Part shown: piece by piece, positions 7,650 to 15,750 of the stretch
How the letters are laid out: every line of letters starts with the position of its first letter
How positions within the stretch are numbered: position 1 is the first letter of the stretch
Source of the DNA: an uncultured Phascolarctobacterium sp.
Lineage (GTDB): Bacteria; Bacillota; Negativicutes; Acidaminococcales; Acidaminococcaceae
Length of the DNA stretch: 64,000 nt
NCBI GenBank assembly: GCA_949295115.1
Contig: CASFJU010000003.1
Coordinates: 38,153 to 102,152, forward strand
Direction: 5' to 3'
Notes under the pieces: model-generated
Database searches by the model: none
The model's input: the letters and a program-made list of their open reading frames with translations, nothing else
What the model was told of the DNA's origin: nothing
Made by a program: the position numbers and the translations under genes

Positions 7650-9311
7650 ATGCTTTTAGGTATAGATGTTGGCGGAACTTTTACCGACGCCGTTTTGGTG
7701 GACAGCGGCGCTGTTTACGCGCAGGCCAAACGCCCGACGACGCACGGCGAAGTGCTGCGCGGAATACTGGACGCGCTGGACGCTGTGCTTGACGGCGCAG
7801 ACGTAACGCAGATTGAGCGCGTGGTCATCAGCAGCACGATTGTTACCAACGCGCTGACGGAGGGCAAAACGCAGCCCGTGTTTTTAGCTGTTATGACGGG
7901 CCCCGGCATGAACGTAAAAGGGTGTTTCCCGGTTGAGCCGTACCTTGTAAGCGGTTATGTTGACCACCGCGGTAAAATTGCGGCGCGCACGGAGTTCAAT
8001 AAGCATTACGGTTTATTGGACAGGCAGAGCGGCGTAACCGTGGCAGCGGTCAGCGGTAAATTTGCAGTGCGCAACCCCGAAAACGAATACGTTTTGGCGC
8101 ATGAGCTGAAAAAGAGCGGCTATAAAAAAGTTTTCCTCGGTTCGGAGCTTTCGGGCGAATTAAATTTTATCCGCCGGACGAACAGCGCATATTTTGCGGC
8201 GGCGGTAGATAAAACTTTTGAAGCCTTTGGCAAACAGGTGGAATGGGCGCTGAAGGAACGCAGCATTACCGCGCCGGTGCAGATTTTAAAGGCGGACGGC
8301 GGCACGCTTCCGTTGGAAGCGGCGCTAAAGCAGCCTGTTGAAGCCGTGTTTACCGGTCCTGCTGCCAGCGTGCTGGGCATTGAGGCTTTGGGCGCGCCGC
8401 AGGGTAAAAGCATTTCGCTTGATGTCGGCGGCACGACGACTGACATTGCCTTTTGGGATAACGGCGAGCCGCTGCTTGCGAAAAAGGGCGCCATGATTGG
8501 CAAATACCCGACGGCTGTGCGCTCGTTCCACATGCGCAGCGTGGGCATTGGCGGCGACAGCGCGATAACAAAACTGCCGCAGGGCTTTAAAGTAGGGCCG
8601 GAACGTGAGGGCAGGGCTGCTGCGCTTGGCGGTGCTGCGCCGACACTTGCAGACGCGCTGATTGTTCTGCGTCTGGCGGATTTCGGCGACCGCGAGGCTT
8701 CAGTAAGCGCCATCGGTACTTTATGCCACGAAGGTGAAACGACGGAAACAGCGGCACAGAAGATTTTGGACGCGGCGCTGGACGTTATCGAAAACGCGAT
8801 TAAGGAGATGCTGCACGAGTGGAGCATCCAGCCTGTATATACTGTAAGCGACGTTATCAGCGGCAGTGATTTTGAACCGCAGCAACTTGTCGGCGTCGGC
8901 GGCGGTGCGCCGGGGCTTATCCACGCGCTGGGCAAGCGTATGGGGCTGCCCGTAATCATCCCGCCCGGCGGCATGGTGGCCAACGCCATTGGCGCGGCAC
9001 TGGCACGCCCGACTGTGGCGGCAAGCCTGCGCGCCGATACGACCGAAGGCTATTATTTAATCCCGGAAAGCGGCAAACGCGAACGCCTGCCCAAACGCTT
9101 CAACATGCAGGCGGCGGAAGAAATTTTAAGCGCGTGGCTGCACGATAAAGCGGGCGGCTGGCAGATGGAGGGCAACGAAACCGAAGTTATCAGCCACGAA
9201 TATTTCCGCACGGTACACGGTTATTACGACACCGGCGAAATTATTTACCTGCGTATGCAGCTTAAACCGGGCATTTTGTATAAAATTACCGGCAGGGAGG
9301 TGGCGTTTTGA
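7650..9311 (+). CDS. Hydantoinase A/oxoprolinase family protein
   Basis: A 553-residue protein of the hydantoinase/oxoprolinase family, an ATP-dependent ring-opening or carboxylase-like enzyme family with an actin-like ATPase fold. Signatures are GIDVGGTFTDAV at the N-terminus, SLDVGGTTTDIAF near residue 256, SVGIGGDS near 299, and VGVGGGAPG near 415. It is the short form, without the C-terminal domain of full oxoprolinases and without an adjacent hydantoinase B gene, so the substrate is open. The start is the ATG at 7650 behind GGAAGGGGTG. It overlaps the next gene by 4 bp (TTGA), so the two are translationally coupled. Confidence 0.85.
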   Translation: MLLGIDVGGTFTDAVLVDSGAVYAQAKRPTTHGEVLRGILDALDAVLDGADVTQIERVVISSTIVTNALTEGKTQPVFLAVMTGPGMNVKGCFPVEPYLVSGYVDHRGKIAARTEFNKHYGLLDRQSGVTVAAVSGKFAVRNPENEYVLAHELKKSGYKKVFLGSELSGELNFIRRTNSAYFAAAVDKTFEAFGKQVEWALKERSITAPVQILKADGGTLPLEAALKQPVEAVFTGPAASVLGIEALGAPQGKSISLDVGGTTTDIAFWDNGEPLLAKKGAMIGKYPTAVRSFHMRSVGIGGDSAITKLPQGFKVGPEREGRAAALGGAAPTLADALIVLRLADFGDREASVSAIGTLCHEGETTETAAQKILDAALDVIENAIKEMLHEWSIQPVYTVSDVISGSDFEPQQLVGVGGGAPGLIHALGKRMGLPVIIPPGGMVANAIGAALARPTVAASLRADTTEGYYLIPESGKRERLPKRFNMQAAEEILSAWLHDKAGGWQMEGNETEVISHEYFRTVHGYYDTGEIIYLRMQLKPGILYKITGREVAF

Positions 9312-10627
9312 AACAGGCAAATTTGGGACTGATTTTCTTTCCGGCCTTTGACTGGATGATTAGCCCGGGGCACCCCGAGCGTCAGGAAAGGCTGTTATAT
9401 ACGCGCGACCAGCTGACGGAGGAAGGGCTGTTTGACCGTCCGGAAATCCGCGAGTACCGCCTGCGCATGGCGGAGGTCAACGATTTGCAGCGCGCCCATG
9501 TCGGCGTTCCTTCGATAGCTAAACTCATCACGCCTGCGCACCTTGCTTCTGCCGGTGGCTGCTTAACGGCGGCCGACGCTGTAATGAGCGGCGAGGTTAA
9601 ACGCGCCTTTGCACTTGTCCGCCCGCCGGGACACCATGCCATGCGCATTGTGCACGGCATACGCGGCTTTTGCACCATTAACATTGAAGCGGTGATGGTG
9701 GAATACCTGCGAAGCCGCTACGGCATTAAAAAAATTGCGGTGGTTGATACGGACGTGCACCACGGCGACGGCAGCCAGGACGTTTTTTACCACGACCCGA
9801 ACGTGTTGTACATTTCGTTCCATCAGGACGGGCGCACGCTGTATCCGGGCACGGGCTTCCCCAACGAGGCGGGCAGCCCTGCGGCATGGGGATATAACTT
9901 AAACCTGCCGCTTTTACCCGGCAGCGGGGATAAGGAAATTCACCGCCTGTTTGACGGCTTGATTAAACCGGTACTGGATGATTTTGAACCGGAGCTGATT
10001 ATCAACTCCGCCGGGCAGGACAACCACTTCAGCGACCCGCTGGCCAGCATGAGCGTAACAGCGCACGGCTATGCGGCGCTGGCCGATAAATTAAAGGCGG
10101 ATATTGCGGTGCTCGAAGGCGGCTATTCCATCGAAGCGGCGCTGCCTTACGTCAACACCGGCATCATCCTCGCCATGGCGGAGATGGATTACAGCAAGGT
10201 TATCGAGCCGGACATCCGTGCTTTGCGCACGCCCGACCCGCGCTGCATGACGAGGGTTGAGCAGCTTATCGACCAGGTAGGCACTATCTGGCGCAGCCGC
10301 CATGAAGTCGGCAAAATGCTGCTGGATAAATGCGGCAATAAGTGGCAGCGCAAAAAAGGCATTTACTATGATGAAGAAGGAATCCGCGAGGAGCAGCTTG
10401 AAACGGCGCGTTACTGCACCAAATGCAGCGGCTGGATGAGCATTGACACCAACGCGCGCGGCACCCGTTACGGCGACCAGAGCGCTTACGTTGTGTGCCT
10501 GCACCGCGACACCTGCGCGGATTGCCAAAAGGCGGCTTATGACGACGCACTGCGCGCCAAACAGAGCTGCGCTTATAAATATATTCTGTTACAGCACCCC
10601 GATACGGGCGTTGTGGAAACTATTTGA
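9308..10627 (+). CDS. Histone-deacetylase-superfamily hydrolase with cysteine-rich tail
   Basis: A 439-residue zinc deacetylase of the HDAC/acetoin-utilisation/acetylpolyamine amidohydrolase fold. The catalytic set is intact: RPPGHHA (His pair), DTDVHHGDG (zinc Asp and His), SAGQDNH (third zinc Asp) and LEGGYS (catalytic Tyr). After about residue 360 there is an extra C-terminal part with CTKC, a lone Cys and CADC that looks like a small zinc-binding domain. The start is TTG at 9308, inside the stop of the upstream gene, with a GGGAGGTG site. It probably works in the same pathway as the hydantoinase-like partner, possibly on an amide; substrate unknown. Confidence 0.85.
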   Translation: MKQANLGLIFFPAFDWMISPGHPERQERLLYTRDQLTEEGLFDRPEIREYRLRMAEVNDLQRAHVGVPSIAKLITPAHLASAGGCLTAADAVMSGEVKRAFALVRPPGHHAMRIVHGIRGFCTINIEAVMVEYLRSRYGIKKIAVVDTDVHHGDGSQDVFYHDPNVLYISFHQDGRTLYPGTGFPNEAGSPAAWGYNLNLPLLPGSGDKEIHRLFDGLIKPVLDDFEPELIINSAGQDNHFSDPLASMSVTAHGYAALADKLKADIAVLEGGYSIEAALPYVNTGIILAMAEMDYSKVIEPDIRALRTPDPRCMTRVEQLIDQVGTIWRSRHEVGKMLLDKCGNKWQRKKGIYYDEEGIREEQLETARYCTKCSGWMSIDTNARGTRYGDQSAYVVCLHRDTCADCQKAAYDDALRAKQSCAYKYILLQHPDTGVVETI

Positions 10628-10645
10628 AGATTGGAGTAACTAAAA

Positions 10646-11236
10646 TTGAAGGAAATTGTAATTGCAACAAGCAACCCGGGCAAACTGGAAGAATTTAAGG
10701 AAATGTTAAAGGATATGGAGGTGGAACTTCACTATTTAGCCGAGTGGCCGGACATTGAAGCGCCGGTGGAAAACGGTCGCACCTTTGCCGCCAACGCACG
10801 CTTAAAGGCAACGTATTACGCCAAGGCAACGGGCATGACCTGCATTGCCGACGACAGCGGGCTGGAGGTGCAGGCACTGGACGGCGCACCGGGAGTTTAC
10901 AGCGCGCGTTACGCCGGTGAAAAAGCCACCGATAAGGAAAACAACGATTTGTTACTCGCCAACATGAAGTTGCAGGTTAAACGTACCTGCCGCTTCCGCT
11001 GCGCTTTGTGCGTGGCCGGTGCTGACGGCAAGGTGCAGGTGGAAACCGACGGCATCTGCGAGGGCATGCTGCTGCATGAGCCTTTGGGCGATAACGGCTT
11101 CGGTTACGACCCGCTTTTCTGGTCCACGGAGCTGCACATGGGCCTTGGCGAAGCAACGCCGGAAGAAAAAAATAAAATCAGCCATCGCGGCAAGGCCGTT
11201 AAAAAACTGATTGCCAACTGGAAGAAAGTAAAATGA
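10646..11236 (+). CDS. rdgB: XTP/dITP diphosphatase (non-canonical purine NTPase)
   Basis: A 196-residue house-cleaning enzyme that hydrolyses ITP, XTP and dITP to monophosphates, keeping deaminated purines out of nucleic acids. Family motifs are ATSNPGKLEEF at the N-terminus, ADDSGLEVQALDGAPGVYSA (residues 69-88), FGYDPLFW (about 151) and SHRGKA (about 180). The start is TTG, with GGAG 9 bp upstream. Its stop overlaps the next start (ATGA). Confidence 0.95.
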   Translation: MKEIVIATSNPGKLEEFKEMLKDMEVELHYLAEWPDIEAPVENGRTFAANARLKATYYAKATGMTCIADDSGLEVQALDGAPGVYSARYAGEKATDKENNDLLLANMKLQVKRTCRFRCALCVAGADGKVQVETDGICEGMLLHEPLGDNGFGYDPLFWSTELHMGLGEATPEEKNKISHRGKAVKKLIANWKKVK

Positions 11237-11721
11237 AAATAGGTTTAACGGGTGATACTCACGGCAGTATGCAGGCCATGCGCCGCGTGATAGCCGCCGC
11301 CCCGCCGGTGGAGCAGTGGCTGCACACGGGCGATTACGGACGCGACGCTTTATATTTAAAGGCGCAGACGGGGCTGCCCGTAACGGCGGTTGCCGGTAAC
11401 TGCGATGTGGGCGACAACAGTGTGAACCCCGACGAATTTGTAACAATAGAAGGCTTTAACATCTGGCTGCTGCACGGGCACCGCTATCTGCACGGCGGCG
11501 ACCCGCAGGAGCTTGTGTGGTGGGCGCACAAGCTGGAAGCCGATATTGTTGTGTTCGGGCATACGCATGTGCCGCTGGTAAAATGGTACGGCGATGTACT
11601 TTTGATTAACCCCGGCAGCCCGGCGAAACCGCGCAGCGCGGAGGGCGCAACCTTCGGCGTACTGAACGTGAAGGCGGGGCAGAAGCCAACGGCGGAGATT
11701 ATAAAACTGGCGGCGCTGTAA
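11233..11721 (+). CDS. YfcE/MJ0936-type metallophosphodiesterase
   Basis: A 162-residue calcineurin-like phosphoesterase. Metal-binding motifs are GDTHG near the N-terminus, GNCD near residue 56 and GHTH near residue 112. Relatives are Mn2+-dependent phosphodiesterases; the physiological substrate is not known. It is translationally coupled to rdgB (ATGA overlap), a pairing common in Firmicutes and other bacteria. Confidence 0.92.
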   Translation: MKIGLTGDTHGSMQAMRRVIAAAPPVEQWLHTGDYGRDALYLKAQTGLPVTAVAGNCDVGDNSVNPDEFVTIEGFNIWLLHGHRYLHGGDPQELVWWAHKLEADIVVFGHTHVPLVKWYGDVLLINPGSPAKPRSAEGATFGVLNVKAGQKPTAEIIKLAAL

Positions 11722-11727
11722 AAAGCC

Positions 11728-11756
11728 TTGCCAAATTACAGTGTACGATATAAAAT
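11728..11756 (+). promoter_or_regulatory. Promoter of the malic enzyme-fumarase operon
   Basis: TTGCCA (11728-11733), a 17-bp spacer and TAAAAT (11751-11756), about 35 bp before the ribosome site. Confidence 0.65.
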
Positions 11757-11796
11757 AAGTAGTATACACCAATAAAACAACGAGGGGGTATTTGTT

Positions 11797-13023
11797 ATGT
11801 CATTTGTTGAAGACGCTATTAAATTCCATGCCGAAAAGAACGGTATGCTGGCAGTTGCCAGCAAGGTGCCTCTGCGCAACCGCGAAGATTTGTCGCTGGC
11901 TTATACGCCTGGCGTTGCCGAACCCTGCAAGGCGATTAAAGAAAACAAAGAGCTGTCGTTTGAATATACCTGCCGCGGCAACACGGTAGCCATCGTCAGC
12001 GACGGCACGCGCGTGCTGGGCCTTGGCGATATCGGCCCTGAGGCCGCCATGCCCGTAATGGAAGGCAAGGCCGTACTGTTTAAAACCTTCGGCGATGTGG
12101 ACGCTATCCCCATCTGCATAGATACCAAGGACACGGAAGAAATTATTGAAACCGTGCGCCGTTTGCAGCCGACCTTTGCCGGCATTAACCTTGAGGACTT
12201 TTCCTCGCCGAAATGCTACGAGATTGAAGACCGCCTGCGCGAAATCTGCGATATCCCTGTGTTCCACGACGACCAGCACGGCACTGCCATTGCCTGCCTG
12301 TCTGCCGTTATCGGCGGGCTGCGCTATGTTAAAAAGGATATCAAGGACGTTAAAGTCGTAGTTAACGGCTGCGGCGCTGCGGGCTCTGCCATCGGCCGTC
12401 TGCTGGTAAGCATGGGCGCTAAAAACGTAATTATGGTAGAAAAAGTCGGCGCTTTGTATAAAGGCATCGACGCCAAACTCGATAAAATCCAGACCTATCT
12501 GTCCGAAGTTACCAACCCGAACATGGAAAAAGGCACGCTTGTTGACGTTGCCAAAGGCGCGGATGTGCTGCTCGGCGTATCCGGCCCGAACCTGTTTACT
12601 AAAGAGATTATCGCCGGCATGGCGGATAAAGCCATTGTTTTTGGCATGGCCAACCCCGTGCCGGAAACCACTTACGACGCTGCCATTGAAGCAGGCGCAG
12701 CCGTTGCCGGTACCGGCCGCAGCGACAGCCCGAACCAGGTTAACAATGTAACCGTATTCCCGGGCGTGTTCCGCGGTGCTATCGACGTGCGCGCGCGTGC
12801 GATTAACGAAGAAATGAAAGTGGCAGCCGTTTACGCCATTGCCAATTTGATTGACGAAAAAGACCTGCGCGCCGATTACGTTGTGCCCGACGCTTTTGAC
12901 CCGCGCGTTGCACCGGCAGTTGCAGCCGCAGTTGCCAAAGCAGCAATGGAAACCGGCGTGGCACGCGTACAGGTTGACCCGCAGGAAGTTTACAACAACA
13001 CCTTAAAACGTGTTGGCAGATAA
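11797..13023 (+). CDS. Malic enzyme (malate dehydrogenase, decarboxylating)
   Basis: This 408-residue protein is the short bacterial malic enzyme, converting malate to pyruvate and CO2 with NAD(P)+. Visible are the malate-site region ARVPL-like segment with YTPGVAEPC (residues 31-39), SDGTRVLGLGDIGPEAAMPVM (about 68-88, quoted in part by family), FHDDQHGTA near 156, and the dinucleotide fold NGCGAAGSAIGRLL around 190. It lacks the phosphotransacetylase-like C-terminal domain of MaeB. With the fumarase genes 9 bp downstream it links fumarate, malate and pyruvate, as expected in an anaerobe using C4 acids. Ribosome site GAGGGGG. Confidence 0.93.
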   Translation: MSFVEDAIKFHAEKNGMLAVASKVPLRNREDLSLAYTPGVAEPCKAIKENKELSFEYTCRGNTVAIVSDGTRVLGLGDIGPEAAMPVMEGKAVLFKTFGDVDAIPICIDTKDTEEIIETVRRLQPTFAGINLEDFSSPKCYEIEDRLREICDIPVFHDDQHGTAIACLSAVIGGLRYVKKDIKDVKVVVNGCGAAGSAIGRLLVSMGAKNVIMVEKVGALYKGIDAKLDKIQTYLSEVTNPNMEKGTLVDVAKGADVLLGVSGPNLFTKEIIAGMADKAIVFGMANPVPETTYDAAIEAGAAVAGTGRSDSPNQVNNVTVFPGVFRGAIDVRARAINEEMKVAAVYAIANLIDEKDLRADYVVPDAFDPRVAPAVAAAVAKAAMETGVARVQVDPQEVYNNTLKRVGR

Positions 13024-13032
13024 GGAGCAGCC

Positions 13033-13878
13033 ATGCGTGAATTAGATGTAAGGGAAATCACCGCAGCCGTTGCCAGACTGTGCTGCGACGCCTGCTATTA
13101 CCTGCCGGAGGATTTGCTGGCGCGCTTTAAGGAGTGCCAAAAGGTTGAAGAATCCCCGTTAGGGCAGGAAATTTTGGGCACGATTATAGAAAACGCGGAG
13201 CTTGCCAAAGCCAAGGACGTGCCGCTGTGCCAGGATACCGGTCTTGCCGTTGTATTTTTGGAGATTGGGCAGGAGGTACATTTTACCGGCGGTGCTTTGG
13301 AAGCAGCCGTGCATACCGGTGTGGCGGAAGGCTACACCAACGGCTATCTGCGCAAATCCAGCGTGGATGACCCGCTGTTTGAGCGCAAAAACACGCAGGA
13401 CAACACGCCTGCCATTATCCACACGCGCCTTGTGCCGGGCGATAAAGTAAAAATCACCATCGCCCCTAAGGGCTGCGGCAGCGAAAACATGGGCGCGATG
13501 AAAATGTTAAAACCTGCCGACGGCGTGGAAGGCGTAATTAACTTTGTGCTGGAAACCGTCCGTAACGCAGGTCCGAACCCCTGCCCGCCGGTAACGGTCG
13601 GCGTGGGCATCGGCGGCAATATGGAACGCTGCGCCGAACTGGCAAAATATTCGCTGACCCGCCCGATTGGCGAGCATAACAAAGATGAGCGTTACGCCAA
13701 ACTGGAAGCCGAGCTTCTGGAACGCATCAATAAAACCGGCATCGGCCCTGCGGGGCTGGGCGGCACAACTACCGCCGCTGCCGTAAATATCGAATACGCA
13801 CCGACGCATATCGGCGCACTGCCGATGGCGGTAAACCTTAACTGCCATGCGGCGCGCCGTGCAAGCACCGTTTTGTAA
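13033..13878 (+). CDS. Class I fumarate hydratase, alpha subunit
   Basis: A 281-residue subunit matching the N-terminal half of iron-sulfur fumarases and of tartrate dehydratase TtdA. Cysteines for the [4Fe-4S] cluster fall in LCQDTGLAV (about residue 66), APKGCGSENMGAMKM (about 144-158) and the GIGGNMERCA stretch (about 193-202). It works with the beta subunit encoded next to hydrate fumarate to malate. Fumarate rather than tartrate is favoured by the adjoining malic enzyme. The cluster makes the enzyme oxygen-sensitive. Confidence 0.92.
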   Translation: MRELDVREITAAVARLCCDACYYLPEDLLARFKECQKVEESPLGQEILGTIIENAELAKAKDVPLCQDTGLAVVFLEIGQEVHFTGGALEAAVHTGVAEGYTNGYLRKSSVDDPLFERKNTQDNTPAIIHTRLVPGDKVKITIAPKGCGSENMGAMKMLKPADGVEGVINFVLETVRNAGPNPCPPVTVGVGIGGNMERCAELAKYSLTRPIGEHNKDERYAKLEAELLERINKTGIGPAGLGGTTTAAAVNIEYAPTHIGALPMAVNLNCHAARRASTVL

Positions 13879-13889
13879 GGAGGGGTACG

Positions 13890-14453
13890 ATGAGCGAAGC
13901 ACAAATTAAACACATTACTACCCCGCTTACGGCGGATACTATTAAAAACCTGCGTGCAGGCGACGTGGTGCGCATTACCGGCCCTGTTTACACCGCGCGC
14001 GATGCTGCGCACAAACGCATGACGGAAGCGCTGGCAGCAGGCAAACCCCTGCCGTTTGATATTAACGGGCAGGTTGTGTATTACGTCGGCCCTTCGCCGA
14101 CCAAACCGGGCGAAGTAGTCGGCAGCGCAGGGCCTACCACTAGCGGGCGCATGGATAAATACACGCCGGCGCTGATTGAAAAAGGCATGCGCGGCATGAT
14201 TGGAAAGGGCTCGCGCAGCAAGGAAGTTATTGACGCCTGCGTTAAATACGGCGCGGTGTACTTTGTGGCTGTCGGCGGCGCGGCGGCAGTAATTTCGCAG
14301 TCCATCAAGGGCGAAGAAATGATTGCCTACGAAGATTTGGGGCCGGAAGCCATCCGCCGCTACGAAGTGGAGGACTTCCCCGCCATCGTCTGCATCGACG
14401 CCGAAGGCAACGACTTTTACAAAGTCGGCATTGCCAAATACCGCAAGGAATAA
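13890..14453 (+). CDS. Class I fumarate hydratase, beta subunit
   Basis: A 187-residue subunit corresponding to the C-terminal half of class I fumarases. It contains YVGPSPTKPGEVVGSAGPTT (about residues 64-83), the mobile substrate-binding region, and MIGKGSRSKEV (about 110). It lies 11 bp after the alpha subunit with a strong AGGAGGGG site. It ends 20 bp before a strong terminator, closing the operon. Confidence 0.93.
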   Translation: MSEAQIKHITTPLTADTIKNLRAGDVVRITGPVYTARDAAHKRMTEALAAGKPLPFDINGQVVYYVGPSPTKPGEVVGSAGPTTSGRMDKYTPALIEKGMRGMIGKGSRSKEVIDACVKYGAVYFVAVGGAAAVISQSIKGEEMIAYEDLGPEAIRRYEVEDFPAIVCIDAEGNDFYKVGIAKYRKE

Positions 14454-14473
14454 AACAAAACACATAATTCTTA

Positions 14474-14503
14474 ATAAAAGTGTGATTTTTATCACACTTT
14501 TAT
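14474..14503 (+). terminator. Terminator of the fumarase operon
   Basis: A perfect 13-bp stem (ATAAAAGTGTGAT and its complement) with a TTTT loop, ending in TTTTAT. It also reads in the opposite direction. Confidence 0.85.
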
Positions 14504-14575
14504 TGTATATAGAAACCTTTGCGTTAGACGCAGTGTTTGGAAAGTTTAAACGATAAAGAAATGGTAATAAAAATT

Positions 14576-14629
14576 CCTCTTTTGATAAAATAAATTTGTG
14601 GTCTGCTAATAGCAAAATATCAAAGGAGG
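14576..14629 (+). promoter_or_regulatory. Ribosome-site-masking stem of the IS200 relic
   Basis: CCTCTTTTGATA (14576-14587) pairs with TATCAAAGGAGG (14618-14629) with one mismatch, sequestering the AAAGGAGG of tnpA. This kind of translational silencing is known for IS200. Confidence 0.6.
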
Positions 14630-14637
14630 AATTTGTC

Positions 14638-15014
14638 ATGAAAGACATTTATAGTTTATCACACAAAATAGAACTGCAAACACTATATAGTATTCGCATC
14701 AAAGTATAGAAGAAAAGAGATTATAAATAGGTAAAATATTAAGAGAATTATGCAAATGGAAGAGCGTAAACATTATAGAAGCCGAAGTTTGTCCTGTTCA
14801 TGTACCTATGTTAGTAGAAATACCGCTAAAAATAGCAGTGTCATGGTTGATGGGATTGCTCAAAATGGAAATTAGTCATGAAAAATGGAGAAATTTAAAA
14901 TATAAATATAGAGGGAGAGAATTATGCTGCAGAGGGTATTACGTAGATACAGTAGGAAAGAACACAAAAGCGATAGCAGAATACATAAAGAATCAGCTAA
15001 AAAAGATGCGCTGA
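14638..15014 (+). pseudogene. tnpA: IS200-like transposase TnpA, inactivated
   Basis: The reading begins MKDIYSLSH as in IS200 transposases, then meets in-frame stops (after about 23 codons and again shortly after). It resumes in another frame with residues like KILRELCKWKSVNIIEAEVC, a V-P-M-L-V-E-I-P stretch where the family's HUH pair (HIHML) should be, then LKYKYRGRELCCRGYYVDTVG and a C-terminal helix. Both catalytic histidines are compromised (one is retained as V-H-V-P) and the frame is broken, so it is non-functional. Confidence 0.85.
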
Positions 15015-15254
15015 ACTAATAATTAGTATTGGATTAAGGAGACACGTTTACGGGTGGCAAATAAAGAATGAACGCGAGCGGCTGACCGAGGAATGCTTTT
15101 TAGGCGTGGCTGGTAGAATAGCTGTTAAGATGGTAAAAGACAAACCACCGGCTATGCTAGTAGTTTTGATTATACAATTATAAGCAAAAAGGTGCTAAAT
15201 TGCCGCCGGTATGTTAAAATAGAAGCACAATACAAGAATGGAGTGATTATATAA

Positions 15255-15746
15255 ATGGCTAAAGACAGTTCTTTTGACGTTGTTTCTCAGGTGGATATGC
15301 AGGAGATGGACAACGCCGTTAACCAGACCAAAAAGGAAATTGCGCAGCGTTACGATTTCCGTGGCAGCAACGCCAGCATTGAGCTGGAAGAAAAGTGCAT
15401 TAAGCTGGCTGCTGAGGACGAGTACAAGCTGAATGCGATTATCGACATTCTGCGTGCGCGTATGGCTAAACGCGGCATCCCTCTGCGCTGCCTGGAGCTG
15501 GGCAAGGTTGAGCCTGCTACCAAAGGCACGGTGCGCCAGCAGCTGAACATTTTGCAGGGCATTCCCAAGGAAAAAGCCAAAGCAATTATCGCCGCCGTTA
15601 AGGCGACCAAGTTAAAAGTAACGGCGCAGATGCAGGACGATCAGGTTCGCATCAGCGGCGCGAAGAAAGACGATTTGCAGGCCGTAATCCAAACCTTAAA
15701 GGCTGGGGATTTCGGCGTGGATTTGCAGTTTATCAACATGAGGTAA
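15255..15746 (+). CDS. YajQ-family nucleotide-binding protein
   Basis: A 163-residue protein of the YajQ family. It starts with S-S-F-D-V-V-S-x-V-D-x-Q-E, continues with N-A-V-N-Q-T-x-K-E-I-x-x-R-Y-D-F, and carries the two ferredoxin-like domains of the family. Members bind nucleotides or tRNA, and some bind cyclic di-GMP; the role in this organism is unknown. GGAGTG precedes the ATG. The next gene starts 4 bp after its stop, so the two are an operon. TGTTAAAAT about 35 bp upstream may be an extended -10. Confidence 0.92.
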   Translation: MAKDSSFDVVSQVDMQEMDNAVNQTKKEIAQRYDFRGSNASIELEEKCIKLAAEDEYKLNAIIDILRARMAKRGIPLRCLELGKVEPATKGTVRQQLNILQGIPKEKAKAIIAAVKATKLKVTAQMQDDQVRISGAKKDDLQAVIQTLKAGDFGVDLQFINMR

Positions 15747-15750
15747 AATT

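Larger units (their letters stand above)
14571..15172 (+). mobile_element. Decayed IS200-type insertion sequence
   Basis: The roughly 800 bp between the fumarase terminator and yajQ hold the remains of an IS200/IS605-family element. Visible are a 5' RNA stem that hides the transposase ribosome site (14576-14587 with 14618-14629), a broken tnpA, and a 3' end with the subterminal hairpin typical of these elements, now mismatched (CCACCGGC at 15145-15152 against GCTAGTAGT). The exact outer ends cannot be fixed. Sequence is AT-rich compared with its neighbours. Confidence 0.7.

Noticed and set aside
13692..14648. 318-codon antisense frame over the fumarase beta gene
   Set aside because: Spans a coding gene, a terminator and the IS relic without a ribosome site.
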